A DNA stretch of 64,000 bases from CALCKU01 sp964654665 (GCA_964654665.1 CAZZKV010000009.1:1-64000); one strand, 5' to 3'. Positions 49,801 through 58,734 are shown, counted from the first letter of the stretch. Program-made: numbers and translations. Notes: generated by a model from the letters alone, not told the origin.

Positions 49801-50481
49801 TTACCGCCGGATAAATTCGAAATAATGGCAGGGACGGCCTTCGCCAATGGCTTTGGCCTCAAAACGGGTTTGAGGCCAATCATCCGGCCGGTTTCGCCAG
49901 TCATTCCTAGAATGGGCCGGCCATTCAAACCCGCCGTGACGCAGGATGCGTGTCAAGCTCCAGTCAACATAATGGATAATGTCACTGGCAAAGCGAAAGG
50001 TTCCACCAGGGCGCAAAATGCGGTGAACCTCGGAGATAAATTCATCATTGATAATACGCCGCCTATTATGACGGGGCTTAGGCCATGGATCGGGGAAAAG
50101 AACAAATATTCGTCCTAATGATGCATTTGGTAGCGTATCCATAAGGTCACGGGCATCACCATTTAACACACGGATATTATCAAGCCCGTCTGTATCAACA
50201 GCGCGCACGGCTTTGGCGGCGCCGTTCAAATAGGGCTCAACACCCAAGAAGGCCACCATAGGGTTGGCTTTGGCTTGCCAGATTAAATGTTCGGCCGCAC
50301 CAAAACCGACTTCCAACCAGACATCTTCATATTCTTTTAGCGATGCATAGGTCTTGGCTGTTATTTTAATAGTCGGATAGAGTGTTTCCATAAGCGCGGC
50401 TTGAGTCGGAGACAGACTGCGTCCACGGTTGCGGCCAAATGTGCGTGCCCGCGCATGAGGGGATGTGTCATAGGAAACCAT
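49801..50481 (-). CDS. trmB: tRNA (guanine-N7-)-methyltransferase
   Basis: SAM-dependent methyltransferase of about 226 residues that makes m7G46 in the tRNA variable loop. SAM-binding motif WLEVGFGAAEHL, and FVLFPDPWPKPRHNRRRIIN is the hallmark of TrmB. The ATG at 50481 is preferred over 50493 because TGAGG lies 6-7 nt upstream; that RBS sits in the loop and stem of a small hairpin (50484-50500). Confidence 0.95.
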   Translation of the reverse strand: MVSYDTSPHARARTFGRNRGRSLSPTQAALMETLYPTIKITAKTYASLKEYEDVWLEVGFGAAEHLIWQAKANPMVAFLGVEPYLNGAAKAVRAVDTDGLDNIRVLNGDARDLMDTLPNASLGRIFVLFPDPWPKPRHNRRRIINDEFISEVHRILRPGGTFRFASDIIHYVDWSLTRILRHGGFEWPAHSRNDWRNRPDDWPQTRFEAKAIGEGRPCHYFEFIRR

Positions 50482-50483
50482 TA

Positions 50484-50500
50484 TGCGCCTCATAGGCGCA
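50484..50500 (-). promoter_or_regulatory. Hairpin that encloses the trmB ribosome binding site
   Basis: TGCGCC (50500-50495) and GGCGCA (50489-50484) form a perfect 6-bp stem with a 5-nt loop, read on the minus strand. The RBS bases TGAGG (50492-50488) are partly in the loop and partly in the 3' arm, only 2 nt before the start codon. It may lower translation or respond to temperature. Confidence 0.4.
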
Positions 50501-50584
50501 CAACGTTATTTTTTCAAAAGAAAATTTCCGCTTTAAGCCGTTGAAGGCAAAAATTGCGAGGGCTGTTTTAAAAAGATGAAGCGG

Positions 50585-51004
50585 TTATTCGTCGTCTTCT
50601 TCCCCGGCTAAAGAGCGTGCTAACTCTAATATTTGCCGACGAACAGCTTTGCTTTTAATCTTGGAAACCGCCATGGCCAAAGCGACGCCATCAGAACTTT
50701 TGATAAATTCATATACAATTGGCATTTGGTCATTTTCTGCAAATTCCATTGTCGGCATTTGGTCCGTTAATCCTTCGAAGAAGAATGAAATCGGCACATC
50801 CAGCGCTTGCGAAATTTTCCATAGACGGCTGGCGCCGACACGGTTTGCTCCGCGTTCATATTTTTGTACTTGTTGAAACGTGACGCCTAATTGATCTCCT
50901 AATTTTTCTTGGCTCATTTTTAAAATTTGACGACGGAGTCGTACACGGGTTCCGACGTGCACATCAACCGGGTTCGCAGCCCGCGGTGTATGCTTTGAAT
51001 TCAT
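50585..51004 (-). CDS. XRE-family transcriptional regulator
   Basis: DNA-binding protein of 139 residues. A Cro/CI-type HTH covers about 19-75 (LRRQILKMSQEKLGDQLGVTFQQVQKYERGANRVGASRLWKI in pieces). The C-terminal half (MPIVYEFIKSSDGVALAMAVSKIKSKAVRRQILELARSLAG in pieces) is typical of a conserved alphaproteobacterial subfamily. The gene normally sits next to lnt and metK. Here lnt is upstream, but metK is not found between this gene and trmB. A 22-bp inverted repeat 65 bp upstream (51069-51090) could be its operator. Confidence 0.92.
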   Translation of the reverse strand: MNSKHTPRAANPVDVHVGTRVRLRRQILKMSQEKLGDQLGVTFQQVQKYERGANRVGASRLWKISQALDVPISFFFEGLTDQMPTMEFAENDQMPIVYEFIKSSDGVALAMAVSKIKSKAVRRQILELARSLAGEEDDE

Positions 51005-51068
51005 TAATTCATCCTCAGTTTGTTCGGTGCCACGGTGCCCCCACCTGCGAACTGAACTCTATAAATTT

Positions 51069-51090
51069 GTAGAAAATCAAGATTTTCTAC
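51069..51090. promoter_or_regulatory. Perfect inverted repeat upstream of the XRE regulator
   Basis: GTAGAAAATC (51069-51078) and GATTTTCTAC (51081-51090) form a perfect 10-bp dyad with a 2-bp centre. It overlaps the last codons of lnt and ends up 65 bp before the XRE start. Without a T-run it is a poor terminator, and the symmetry fits an operator for the dimeric XRE protein. Confidence 0.45.
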
Positions 51091-52654
51091 GCCCAACAAT
51101 CCTGCATTGTAGACAGAGTGATAAATTTATCAAGAATAGAATATAGTTAATTCTAACCTGATATATCGTTTCAATAGCTTTTGGAAGTTGAACATCTAAT
51201 GTAGAATTATCCTGAGGGGATAAATATGAAACAAATCTACCATAGGGGGAAATTAATCCTGACCAACCATTGGAGGCAACCCGGATAATGGGGAGCCCTT
51301 CTTCTATGGCGCGATACCGGGCTTGATTGGCATGTTGTGCCGGCCCACTAGAGCGGCCATACCAAGCATCATTGGATTGGTTAAGGATCCATTCGGCGGA
51401 TGGTGTGTCCTTCGGCGTAAATCCCGGGAAAATAATTTCATAACAAATTTGCGCGCTCACGGGGGGAAGCCCGGGAAAGCGCATAGTCATTTTTGATGGC
51501 GCTGGGCGGATTGATGCCAGAGCCGTTGAGAGGGCAGGTATATTTAAAGTCTGGGCCCACTCGCCGCCGGGAATATATTCGCCAAAGGGAACAAGCCGTG
51601 ATTTATCGCTATAGCCTTGCAGGCTGGCTGTCCCTTTATTGTCAAATGAAATTGCTGCCGAACTATTATAATAATCATTTATTATTCGCCCGTCTTTTAG
51701 CGTACGGGTTTCATGGCGTAATGTATTTAGCAGCCAGACGGGCGGCGTGTCACTGGCTGAGAGCAGAACATGCGCCATTGCGTCCATAAGTGGAGTATTC
51801 TCAAGGGCTAAACCATTAATGGCGCCTTCAGGCCAAATGACATGGGTTACATCTTTTAAGCCGGGACGGGCGGTTAGGGTTAAAAATTGATTGACGATTC
51901 CAATGGCTTTATCAGGGTCAAATTTATCTTTTTGATCAAAACTGGCTTGGACAATACGTAATTTTGGGCCTTTGACGATAACGGTATCGGTTTGGGCCAG
52001 ACGCCATTGCCCGATGAGGAATAGCAGAGCGCATAAGCCCGCTGGCAGAAAGGCGATGGTTATAGTGCGTTTTTCGATGCTAATGGCCAGTATGACGGCA
52101 CAAAAAATGACAATCCATGACAGGCCATAAACCCCGATGACAGATGCACTTTGGGAAACTGCTCCGCCCGCTTTAAAAATATAGCCGGGCAGGTTCCATG
52201 GAAAGCCTGTTAAGATATGCCCACGGGTAAATTCGGCCAAAAAGAACAGGGCCACGAACCCAAGCACCGCCCAGACTGTTTTGGTTTTGGGCATGAATTG
52301 AACATAGAGCCGTCCGGCAATGGCCCAGAATAGGGCCAGTAAGGCCGCCAACCCGAGAACCATGGGCGGCATGAGGGGAATGAACTGCGGCCCGCGGGCG
52401 ATAAAAGCTGATCCGACCCAAAACGTGCCAGCGAGAAAATAACCAAAACCAATACGCCCCCCAATCCAGAAGCCCTGTTTAGGGGTGGCAGCATGGGTGA
52501 GGCGCAAATATAAAACACCGAACATGATCAGGCTGGCCGGAATAATAAAAAAGGGAGCTTGGCCAAGAACGCCAAACATACCAATAGCGATATCGATCCA
52601 TCGTGCGCGCCATCCGTTACGGGTTAAATAGGTTTGCAGGATAGACCCTGTCAT
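51077..52654 (-). CDS. lnt: Apolipoprotein N-acyltransferase
   Basis: Inner-membrane enzyme of about 525 residues that adds the third acyl chain to lipoproteins. An N-terminal membrane domain (about 7 helices, 1-215) precedes a periplasmic nitrilase domain with the catalytic triad in IWPEGA (Glu), SDKSRLVPFGEYIP (Lys) and QICYEIIFPG (Cys). A C-terminal helix anchors it. The frame can start at GTG 52657, but the ATG at 52654 is likelier. It lies directly after corC. The many lipoproteins encoded in this window would be substrates. Confidence 0.95.
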   Translation of the reverse strand: MTGSILQTYLTRNGWRARWIDIAIGMFGVLGQAPFFIIPASLIMFGVLYLRLTHAATPKQGFWIGGRIGFGYFLAGTFWVGSAFIARGPQFIPLMPPMVLGLAALLALFWAIAGRLYVQFMPKTKTVWAVLGFVALFFLAEFTRGHILTGFPWNLPGYIFKAGGAVSQSASVIGVYGLSWIVIFCAVILAISIEKRTITIAFLPAGLCALLFLIGQWRLAQTDTVIVKGPKLRIVQASFDQKDKFDPDKAIGIVNQFLTLTARPGLKDVTHVIWPEGAINGLALENTPLMDAMAHVLLSASDTPPVWLLNTLRHETRTLKDGRIINDYYNSSAAISFDNKGTASLQGYSDKSRLVPFGEYIPGGEWAQTLNIPALSTALASIRPAPSKMTMRFPGLPPVSAQICYEIIFPGFTPKDTPSAEWILNQSNDAWYGRSSGPAQHANQARYRAIEEGLPIIRVASNGWSGLISPYGRFVSYLSPQDNSTLDVQLPKAIETIYQVRINYILFLINLSLCLQCRIVGRRKS

Positions 52655-52656
52655 CA

Positions 52657-53529
52657 CTATTCAGACGGGCTATGAGCGGCGCTTAATTGTATGCGCAACC
52701 GTTTGACACGGCGGGCATCGGCATCAATGACTTCAAACTCCAGCCCGTCCGAATGCTGAATAACTTCGCCGCGTTCGGGGACCCGCCCTGCCAATGTGAA
52801 AATCAATCCGCCTAATGTATCAACATCGTCTTCCTCGTCCGGGGTAGCGAATTCGCGGCCTAATGATTTTTCAAAATCATCAATAGTAATGCGGGCGTCG
52901 GCCTCCCATATTTTACGCCCGCCTGTGCCGCTAACAATTGTGACTTCAGGATCGGCATCATCATGTTCATCTTCAATATCGCCGACAATCGGTTCAACCA
53001 AATCTTCTAATGTGACGAGGCCGTCCGTGCCGCCATATTCATCAACAACAATGGCCATATGAATACGGCGCGCTTGCATACGTCGCAGCAAATCTTTGGC
53101 CAGCATTGAGGGTGGGACAAACATGACATCGCGGCGGATATATTGGACGGTTTTCTTGTTTTTATACTGTTTGTCGTTGCGGCCTTTGGCATCAAGCATC
53201 AAATAGGGCAGTAAGTCCTTAATATGCACCATACCCAGAGGGTCATCCAAGGTCTCTTTATACACTGGCAGGCGGGAATGTCCGGCATCCTGAAAGGCTT
53301 TGGCCAGATCATGGAGTCCCGTTGTTTTCTCAACGGCAATAATATCGGCGCGGGGCACCATGACATCATCAACGCGCAAGAGGTGAAACTGCTCGGCCGC
53401 ATTCATCATTTCTTTTTGAGAGGCATCTTTGGGCGTTGTTAGCCCGTCGCCCGTGCGGCTCAAAAATTTGCCGAGCCAGCCCTTAGGCCGGCCATTGGGT
53501 TTGCCATTAGGCGGTGTGTCTTCATTCAT
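52657..53529 (-). CDS. CorC/HlyC-family CBS-domain protein
   Basis: Cytosolic protein of 290 residues. Two CBS domains (LLRVDDVMVPRADIIAVEKTTG ... and VQYIRRDVMFVPPSMLAKDLLRRMQ) are followed by a CorC_HlyC transporter-associated domain near the C-terminus (ADARITIDDFEKSLGREF ... TLGGLIFTLAGRVPERGE). It lacks the DUF21 membrane domain and so resembles the short YbeX/CorC type linked to ybeY and lnt. Proposed roles are in Mg2+/Co2+ efflux and ribosome homeostasis. It sits 5 nt after ybeY. Confidence 0.92.
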   Translation of the reverse strand: MNEDTPPNGKPNGRPKGWLGKFLSRTGDGLTTPKDASQKEMMNAAEQFHLLRVDDVMVPRADIIAVEKTTGLHDLAKAFQDAGHSRLPVYKETLDDPLGMVHIKDLLPYLMLDAKGRNDKQYKNKKTVQYIRRDVMFVPPSMLAKDLLRRMQARRIHMAIVVDEYGGTDGLVTLEDLVEPIVGDIEDEHDDADPEVTIVSGTGGRKIWEADARITIDDFEKSLGREFATPDEEDDVDTLGGLIFTLAGRVPERGEVIQHSDGLEFEVIDADARRVKRLRIQLSAAHSPSE

Positions 53530-53534
53530 GGGTA

Positions 53535-53999
53535 TTAAGGCTCACGAATTTCATAAGGATTGTCAATGCCCAATTGCGCTAGGGCGGTAATCTCAAGGCT
53601 TTCCATGGTCAAGGCCTCATTTTCTGTAATATGGTCATAACCTTGTAAATGTAAAAATCCATGGATTAGTAAATGCGTGACATGGGCCTCTAGCGTTATC
53701 CGTTTATCTGCGGCCTCGTTTTGGCAAGTTTCCAGCGCAAGTACAATATCACCGAGCAAAGGCGCGGGCGCAGGAAAGGATAAGACATTGGTTGGCTTAT
53801 CACTCTGGCGATAGGTTCTGTTCAATGTTTGAATGCCAGCGTCATCCATAAGCGCAATGCTTAACTCGCCCAAGCGGGGCGTTGTTAACTGCTCTATAAT
53901 TGCAGGCAGGGCGCGGGCACACAGGGCGGATATATGCAATCCGGTTTTGTCCCAATCCGGGAAAATCATGGCAATATCAATGTCAAACGGAAGAGGCAC
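53535..53999 (-). CDS. ybeY: Endoribonuclease YbeY, rRNA maturation factor
   Basis: Zinc-dependent RNase of 154 residues needed for 16S rRNA 3'-end maturation and ribosome quality control. The metal site HLLIHGFLHLQGYDH (H3XH5XH) is intact, and ELSIALMDDAGIQTLNRTYRQSDKPTNVLSFP is the family N-terminal motif. It lies 2 nt downstream of the PhoH-like gene. YbeZ-YbeY-YbeX-Lnt is a widely conserved cluster. Confidence 0.97.
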   Translation of the reverse strand: MPLPFDIDIAMIFPDWDKTGLHISALCARALPAIIEQLTTPRLGELSIALMDDAGIQTLNRTYRQSDKPTNVLSFPAPAPLLGDIVLALETCQNEAADKRITLEAHVTHLLIHGFLHLQGYDHITENEALTMESLEITALAQLGIDNPYEIREP

Positions 54000-54001
54000 A
54001 G

Positions 54002-54955
54002 CTATGACGTCTTTGTATCTTTCTCATAGGCATTCACAATTTTTCCCACCAATGGATGGCGTACAACATCAGAGGCCAGAAAGCGAATTTGCTCAATCCC
54101 GCTAATATCGGTTAAAATATCCAGAGCATGAGCGAGGCCCGATTGGGTGCCGTGTGGTAAATCGGTTTGGCTGGGGTCGCCGGTAACGGCATATTTCGCG
54201 CGTTCGCCCAGTCGCGTCAGCACCATTTTCATCTGCGGAATGGTTGCATTTTGTGCCTCGTCAATCACAACAAAAGCATCTGATAAGGTACGCCCGCGCA
54301 TAAAGGCCAGCGGAGCGACCTCGATATCGCCAGCGGCGCGGCGGCGTTCAACTTCGTCGCGGCCTAGAACCATATGCAGCGCATCCCAAATCGGTTGCAT
54401 ATAGGGATCAACTTTTTCATTCAGATCGCCGGGTAAAAACCCAAGCCTCTCACCGGCTTCGACAGCAGGGCGGCAGGCAATAAATTTAGCAATTTCGCCG
54501 CGCGCCAAAAGCGAGGCCCCATATGCGGTGGCCAGAAATGTTTTCCCGGTCCCGGCAGGGCCAACGCCAAAGATAATGGTTTCTTCGCGCAAGGCATGAA
54601 TAAATTTTTCCTGCCGCGGGGTTTTGGGTACAATAGGGGAGCGTTTGGGGAAGGGGATAATAGCATCAACCGCAGCGGCTTTGACCTTGCCTTTACCGAT
54701 CGCGCGGATCAAGGCGCGAATGTCGGATGGCCCGCAAGGCCAGCCACGCTCCAGCCGTTGATAAATTTCTTTGATAAGCTCACCCGCCCGTTCGCGGCTT
54801 GGCCCATCCCCATTAATATGGACGGCGCTGCCGGGAGCTTCAACATAGACATCAAAGGCCTCTTCAATCATCGCTAAATGGGCATGGCCTGCCCCGCATA
54901 ATTTCCGCACCAGACTGGCATCATCAAATTCAAATATTTCAGTCTTTTTACTCAT
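54002..54955 (-). CDS. PhoH-like ATPase (YbeZ)
   Basis: P-loop protein of 317 residues with an N-terminal KH-like region and the PhoH ATPase domain: Walker A FGVGPAGTGKTFLATAYG, the RPAVEAGERLGFLPGDLNEKV stretch and Walker B FVVIDEAQNAT. It is thought to act as an RNA helicase or ATPase partner of YbeY. First gene of the phoH-ybeY-corC-lnt unit. It is divergent from the small membrane-protein gene at 55074. Confidence 0.95.
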   Translation of the reverse strand: MSKKTEIFEFDDASLVRKLCGAGHAHLAMIEEAFDVYVEAPGSAVHINGDGPSRERAGELIKEIYQRLERGWPCGPSDIRALIRAIGKGKVKAAAVDAIIPFPKRSPIVPKTPRQEKFIHALREETIIFGVGPAGTGKTFLATAYGASLLARGEIAKFIACRPAVEAGERLGFLPGDLNEKVDPYMQPIWDALHMVLGRDEVERRRAAGDIEVAPLAFMRGRTLSDAFVVIDEAQNATIPQMKMVLTRLGERAKYAVTGDPSQTDLPHGTQSGLAHALDILTDISGIEQIRFLASDVVRHPLVGKIVNAYEKDTKTS

Positions 54956-55073
54956 ATTCGCTGATTAGGGGTTTTTGAATTGGAAAGCGAGAAGTGATTT
55001 GTATTTTGGGTGATGGTCTTACCCTCGCAGGTCTTAAAGGTATTTTTAATACATCAAGAGCTAAGCCCTATGG

Positions 55074-55595
55074 ATGAAACTATTGACGACATTAAACTTG
55101 GCTGTTCGGTATAGCCGAAAAGCCGTTATATATTCGCCTTTAGCCATTTTAGCCGTCATAAGCGCCGAAGCCTTGCAACATATCATCGAGGTCTCATTGA
55201 ATATGTATGACTCACGCAGGGCTTTTATTGAGAATCAAAATAATAGGCTTCGGCTTGGGTTTGGAATATTGAAAGCCCTTTCAGTTGTGTTTGCCGCCTA
55301 TTGGGTGCCAAAGACATTATCACAAAAGCTAGGCCCCGCCCCGCGCTATGGCTCTTTTAACCGAGATTTTATGCGTAAAATGTGGAACCCTAAAGGCGAT
55401 TTCCATGGTATGCTGGCTATGATTATTGCGGCTATCCCCTTGGTCTATTTACATACCAAGCTTTCGACGTTTGCAATGGGGCATCCACATGCGATCTTTC
55501 TTTTGATTATAGATAGTTTTTTGATCGGGGCTTTGGCGCTGATTATGGGGACAGTTATTTGGGCGAGTGATGCTGTGACGGCTGGAGGGTATTAA
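55074..55595 (+). CDS. Predicted membrane protein, unknown function
   Basis: Unrecognised protein of 173 residues with four likely transmembrane helices (about 18-40, 63-82, 113-131 and 139-165). The N-terminus is basic and the loop after helix 2 (LSQKLGPAPRYGSFNRDFMRKMWNPKG) is positively charged and probably cytoplasmic. It is the only plus-strand gene in the region 40064-59323 and is inserted between phoH and miaB. Its stop overlaps the miaB stop region by 4 nt. The RBS is weak. Confidence 0.65.
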   Translation: MKLLTTLNLAVRYSRKAVIYSPLAILAVISAEALQHIIEVSLNMYDSRRAFIENQNNRLRLGFGILKALSVVFAAYWVPKTLSQKLGPAPRYGSFNRDFMRKMWNPKGDFHGMLAMIIAAIPLVYLHTKLSTFAMGHPHAIFLLIIDSFLIGALALIMGTVIWASDAVTAGGY

Positions 55596-57016
55596 CCCGC
55601 CAATTCCCCCGTCAGAGAATTGCGCCCCGCCCCTGTAATTAACACAGATACGATTTGCCCGATCAATTCTTCCGAACCATCAAAATGTGTGCCTTGCAGA
55701 TAGGGGCTGCGGCCAAAGAGTTGCCCGTCCTCGCGTCCGCCATTTTCGACCAAAACATCCAGCGTGCGACCGATCAGCGATTGGTTAAAGGCTTGTTGCT
55801 GGCTATAGAGTAAGTCTTGCAACCGTTTTAAGCGTTCGGCTTTTACGTCTTCAGGGACTTGGCGCGGCATAGAGGCTCCGGGCGTACCGGGACGCATTGA
55901 ATATTTGAAACTAAAACTACTCGCATAGCCGATTTCTTCGGCGCAGCGTAATGTTTGCTGGAAATCGGCCTCTGTTTCACCGGGAAACCCGACAATGAAA
56001 TCACCGGATAAGGCAATATCAGGGCGCGCATCGCGAATTTTCGCGATTAGTTTTTTATACTCATCATAGGTATGACCACGGTTCATCGCATGGAGCACCT
56101 TATTACTGCCCGCTTGTATCGGCAGATGCAGATAGGGCATTAATTTGGGTTCAGCCCCCAATGTTTCGATCAGATTATCATCCATATCACGCGGGTGGGA
56201 TGTGGTGAAGCGTAACCGCTCAATGCCGCCAATAAGGGCGAGATGACGAATAAGCTCGCCCAACCCCCACGAGGTTCCATTGGGACCGTCTGACCGATAG
56301 GCATCCACATTCTGTCCGATAAGGGTTATTTCGCGTATGCCTTGGGCGGCAAGGTTACGGGCTTCGGCGACAATTTGGCTAACGGGACGCGAGACCTCGG
56401 CGCCGCGCGTATAAGGGACAACGCAAAAGGTACAAAATTTATCGCAACCTTCCTGTATAGTCAGAAAGCTGGAAAAGCCTTTAGGCCGCCGCGTTTCGGG
56501 CAGAGCGTCAAATTTTTCTTGTGTATCAAATTCAGTTTCCAGAACCTCGCCTGTTCCGCGATGCACTTTGGCAATCATTTCCGGTAATTTATGATAGGTC
56601 TGCGGGCCCAGAACCATATCGACAACAGGGGCCCGGCGCATAATCTCCTCACCTTCGGCTTGGGCCACGCATCCGGCAACCGCCACTGTCATATCTGGTT
56701 TATGGCGTTCCTTGTGTTGGCGAATGCGGCCCAGTTCTGAATAGACTTTTTCAGCGGCTTTCTCGCGGATATGGCAGGTGTTAAGAATTACCAAATCGGC
56801 CATATCGGGCGTTTCGACAGGGGCATAACCAATCGGGGCCAGCACATCGGCCATGCGCTCGCTATCATAAACATTCATCTGGCACCCATAGGTTTTGATG
56901 AAAACTTTTTTTGTATTCGCGCGGATACTATCAGGGGCGGCATCGGAGCTGGCTTTAACAATAGCCGCTTGGTCGATGTCACGGGGCGCGTTTTTTTCGC
57001 GGGGTGACGACGTCAT
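55592..57016 (-). CDS. miaB: tRNA-2-methylthio-N6-dimethylallyladenosine synthase
   Basis: Radical SAM methylthiotransferase of 474 residues that adds the 2-methylthio group to i6A37 in tRNAs reading UNN codons. The UPF0004 domain has Cys ligands in KTYGCQMNVYDS, LNTCHIREKA and VAGCVAQAEG. The radical SAM motif is GCDKFCTFC, and a TRAM domain (about 410-474) ends the protein. An N-terminal extension of about 35 residues (REKNAPRDIDQAAIVKAS) is longer than in E. coli. Confidence 0.97.
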   Translation of the reverse strand: MTSSPREKNAPRDIDQAAIVKASSDAAPDSIRANTKKVFIKTYGCQMNVYDSERMADVLAPIGYAPVETPDMADLVILNTCHIREKAAEKVYSELGRIRQHKERHKPDMTVAVAGCVAQAEGEEIMRRAPVVDMVLGPQTYHKLPEMIAKVHRGTGEVLETEFDTQEKFDALPETRRPKGFSSFLTIQEGCDKFCTFCVVPYTRGAEVSRPVSQIVAEARNLAAQGIREITLIGQNVDAYRSDGPNGTSWGLGELIRHLALIGGIERLRFTTSHPRDMDDNLIETLGAEPKLMPYLHLPIQAGSNKVLHAMNRGHTYDEYKKLIAKIRDARPDIALSGDFIVGFPGETEADFQQTLRCAEEIGYASSFSFKYSMRPGTPGASMPRQVPEDVKAERLKRLQDLLYSQQQAFNQSLIGRTLDVLVENGGREDGQLFGRSPYLQGTHFDGSEELIGQIVSVLITGAGRNSLTGELAG

Positions 57017-57248
57017 AATAATCTCACATTGTTTGAAGCGCGGCTATAGGCGGGAAATGATCAGGCTGCAAGTCTTTGTCTGCCGATTGCGCATATGTGT
57101 TAAGGCCCCTGTCATACTAAGCCTATCACATCGAGGTCCATATGATTTTCTCGAACATAAAATCTGCAGAGAAGCAAACAGGCCGGCCGGTAGAATAGAT
57201 GGGGTTAAACGGGCTTATACGAAAATGCATAGAGCCTAATGGAACCGT
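57017..57248. other. Intergenic region between fur and miaB, no gene seen
   Basis: No credible coding frame. The region likely carries the miaB promoter. It has an inverted repeat GGCCGGCC around 57181-57188 and nothing else I can name. Confidence 0.4.
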
Positions 57249-57656
57249 TTATTTGATTTTGCGGCCATAAAGCTCGAGTCTATGGTCGACTAATTCATAG
57301 CCGAGTTTCTTGGCGATACGGTGTTGTAATTCTTCGATCTCATCATCGACAAATTCAATGACATCGCCTGTGGCGACATCAATTAAATGATCATGATGAT
57401 CGCTATCGGCGCTTTCATAACGGGCACGGCCGTCGCGAAAATCATGGGTTTCGACAATATTGGCCTCGGAAAACAGCCGAACGGTTCGGTACACTGTGGC
57501 CAAAGATATTTTGGGGTCAACAGCGGCTGCGCGGGCATATAATTCCTCGGCATCAGGATGATCATTGGCGTCCGATAAAACGCGAGCAATCACCTTGCGT
57601 TGTTCAGTCATACGCAATCCGCGTTCGGCACATTTTTTTTCAATCCAACTTGTCAT
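57249..57656 (-). CDS. fur: Fur-family metalloregulator
   Basis: Regulator of about 135 residues. Winged HTH (RMTEQRKVIARVLSDANDHPDAEELYARAAAVDPKISLATVYRTV in pieces) and a C-terminal dimerisation domain with the regulatory histidines in SADSDHHDHLIDVATG. The CxxC zinc motifs of gamma-proteobacterial Fur are absent. In Alphaproteobacteria this branch may sense Fe2+ or Mn2+ (Fur or Mur), and sequence alone does not decide. The ATG at 57656 (MTSWIEKK) is preferred over 57674. Confidence 0.93.
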   Translation of the reverse strand: MTSWIEKKCAERGLRMTEQRKVIARVLSDANDHPDAEELYARAAAVDPKISLATVYRTVRLFSEANIVETHDFRDGRARYESADSDHHDHLIDVATGDVIEFVDDEIEELQHRIAKKLGYELVDHRLELYGRKIK

Positions 57657-57688
57657 AGGAACTACATAGGCCAAATGCGCGGTAAAGG

Positions 57689-58126
57689 CTAGGGATTTGC
57701 CGCTAGGTTTTTACGAAAATTAAGTGCGGCAACGCGGCCGGTTGTGCGCCGGTAATAGGCGGGCCGGCGGGCAAAGTTTTCAAAGCCCATCTGGCGGTAA
57801 AGCGCGATGGCCGCGGTGTTGTCTTCGGCAACTTCAAGAAATAAAACATCAATGCCATTATCTGTTAGTTCTGTTTCGGTAATATCGAGCAAGGCCCGCG
57901 CTATGCCTGTGCGGCGGGCAGGCGGGTCAATGGCCAATGTCAGAATTTCTGCCTGATCAACCGCTGTCCTGACAATAATGAAGCCTTGAAGCGGGCGACC
58001 CAATCCGAAATTTATATCTTTTTGTATATGGGTTTGTAAGTCGGCCTGACTCCAGCCCTGCAAAAAGGACTGTCGATGAATCGCGGCCATGCGCGGGACA
58101 TCTGTTAGATTTAAGGCACGTATCAT
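57689..58126 (-). CDS. rimI: Ribosomal protein alanine N-acetyltransferase
   Basis: GNAT acetyltransferase of 145 residues. Acetyl-CoA-binding motif LAIDPPARRTGIARALLDI (R-x-x-G-x-G/A) and VAEDNTAAIALYRQMGF are clear. RimI modifies the S18 N-terminus in E. coli. Its ATG overlaps the tsaB stop by one base, a common tsaB-rimI coupling. Confidence 0.92.
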   Translation of the reverse strand: MIRALNLTDVPRMAAIHRQSFLQGWSQADLQTHIQKDINFGLGRPLQGFIIVRTAVDQAEILTLAIDPPARRTGIARALLDITETELTDNGIDVLFLEVAEDNTAAIALYRQMGFENFARRPAYYRRTTGRVAALNFRKNLAANP

Positions 58127-58734
58127 CAGACAGGTTTAAGGGTAACACCGCCGGGTAATTTGGCATCTGGCGGACGGGAATAAAGTGGCACAGCAGGGGC
58201 GTCTTGCGGGGTCCGGTGCTCTGCCAACCACGCTAAAATAGGGCCATTGATGGCCGTGTCGCGGATAAGGTCATCCGGCGCAAATTTTTCTATTGCGGCT
58301 TCCGCGGCTCCGGTTTCCAATGTCACAGGCGGGGTGATGGCTTTGCCTTTATCAAATCCGGCCCAGCATGATTGTCCGCGCCGTACATCGACAAGTGCGG
58401 CAATGCGGCGCCTAGCCTGCGGATCTGCTGTTGCAGCCATAATTTCGAGAGCAGATAATCCGATGACAGGAATATTACGCGGCAGAGCCATGCCTTTGGC
58501 AAATGAAAGGGCCACGCGCTGACCCGTAAAACTGCCGGGGCCTGTGCAGACGGCAATGCGCGTAATGTCCTGCGTTGTAATTTGGGCTTGGTTCATCATG
58601 TCAGCAACCATAGGGGCTAGGCGTTCGGCATGGCCACGGCCAATGATGTCTGACGCGCTAGCCAGTATCTGGCCCGAATTAACAAGTGCGGCGGTACAGG
58701 CCGAGCCTGTTGTATCTAACCCAAGGGTTATCAT
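58126..58734 (-). CDS. tsaB: tRNA t6A synthesis protein TsaB
   Basis: Non-catalytic ASKHA-fold partner of TsaD in t6A37 synthesis, 202 residues. ITLGLDTTGSACTAALV at the N-terminus and VCTGPGSFTGQRVALSFAKGMA are diagnostic. It completes part of the pathway together with tsaE at 37222; tsaD and tsaC are not in this window. Confidence 0.95.
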   Translation of the reverse strand: MITLGLDTTGSACTAALVNSGQILASASDIIGRGHAERLAPMVADMMNQAQITTQDITRIAVCTGPGSFTGQRVALSFAKGMALPRNIPVIGLSALEIMAATADPQARRRIAALVDVRRGQSCWAGFDKGKAITPPVTLETGAAEAAIEKFAPDDLIRDTAINGPILAWLAEHRTPQDAPAVPLYSRPPDAKLPGGVTLKPV

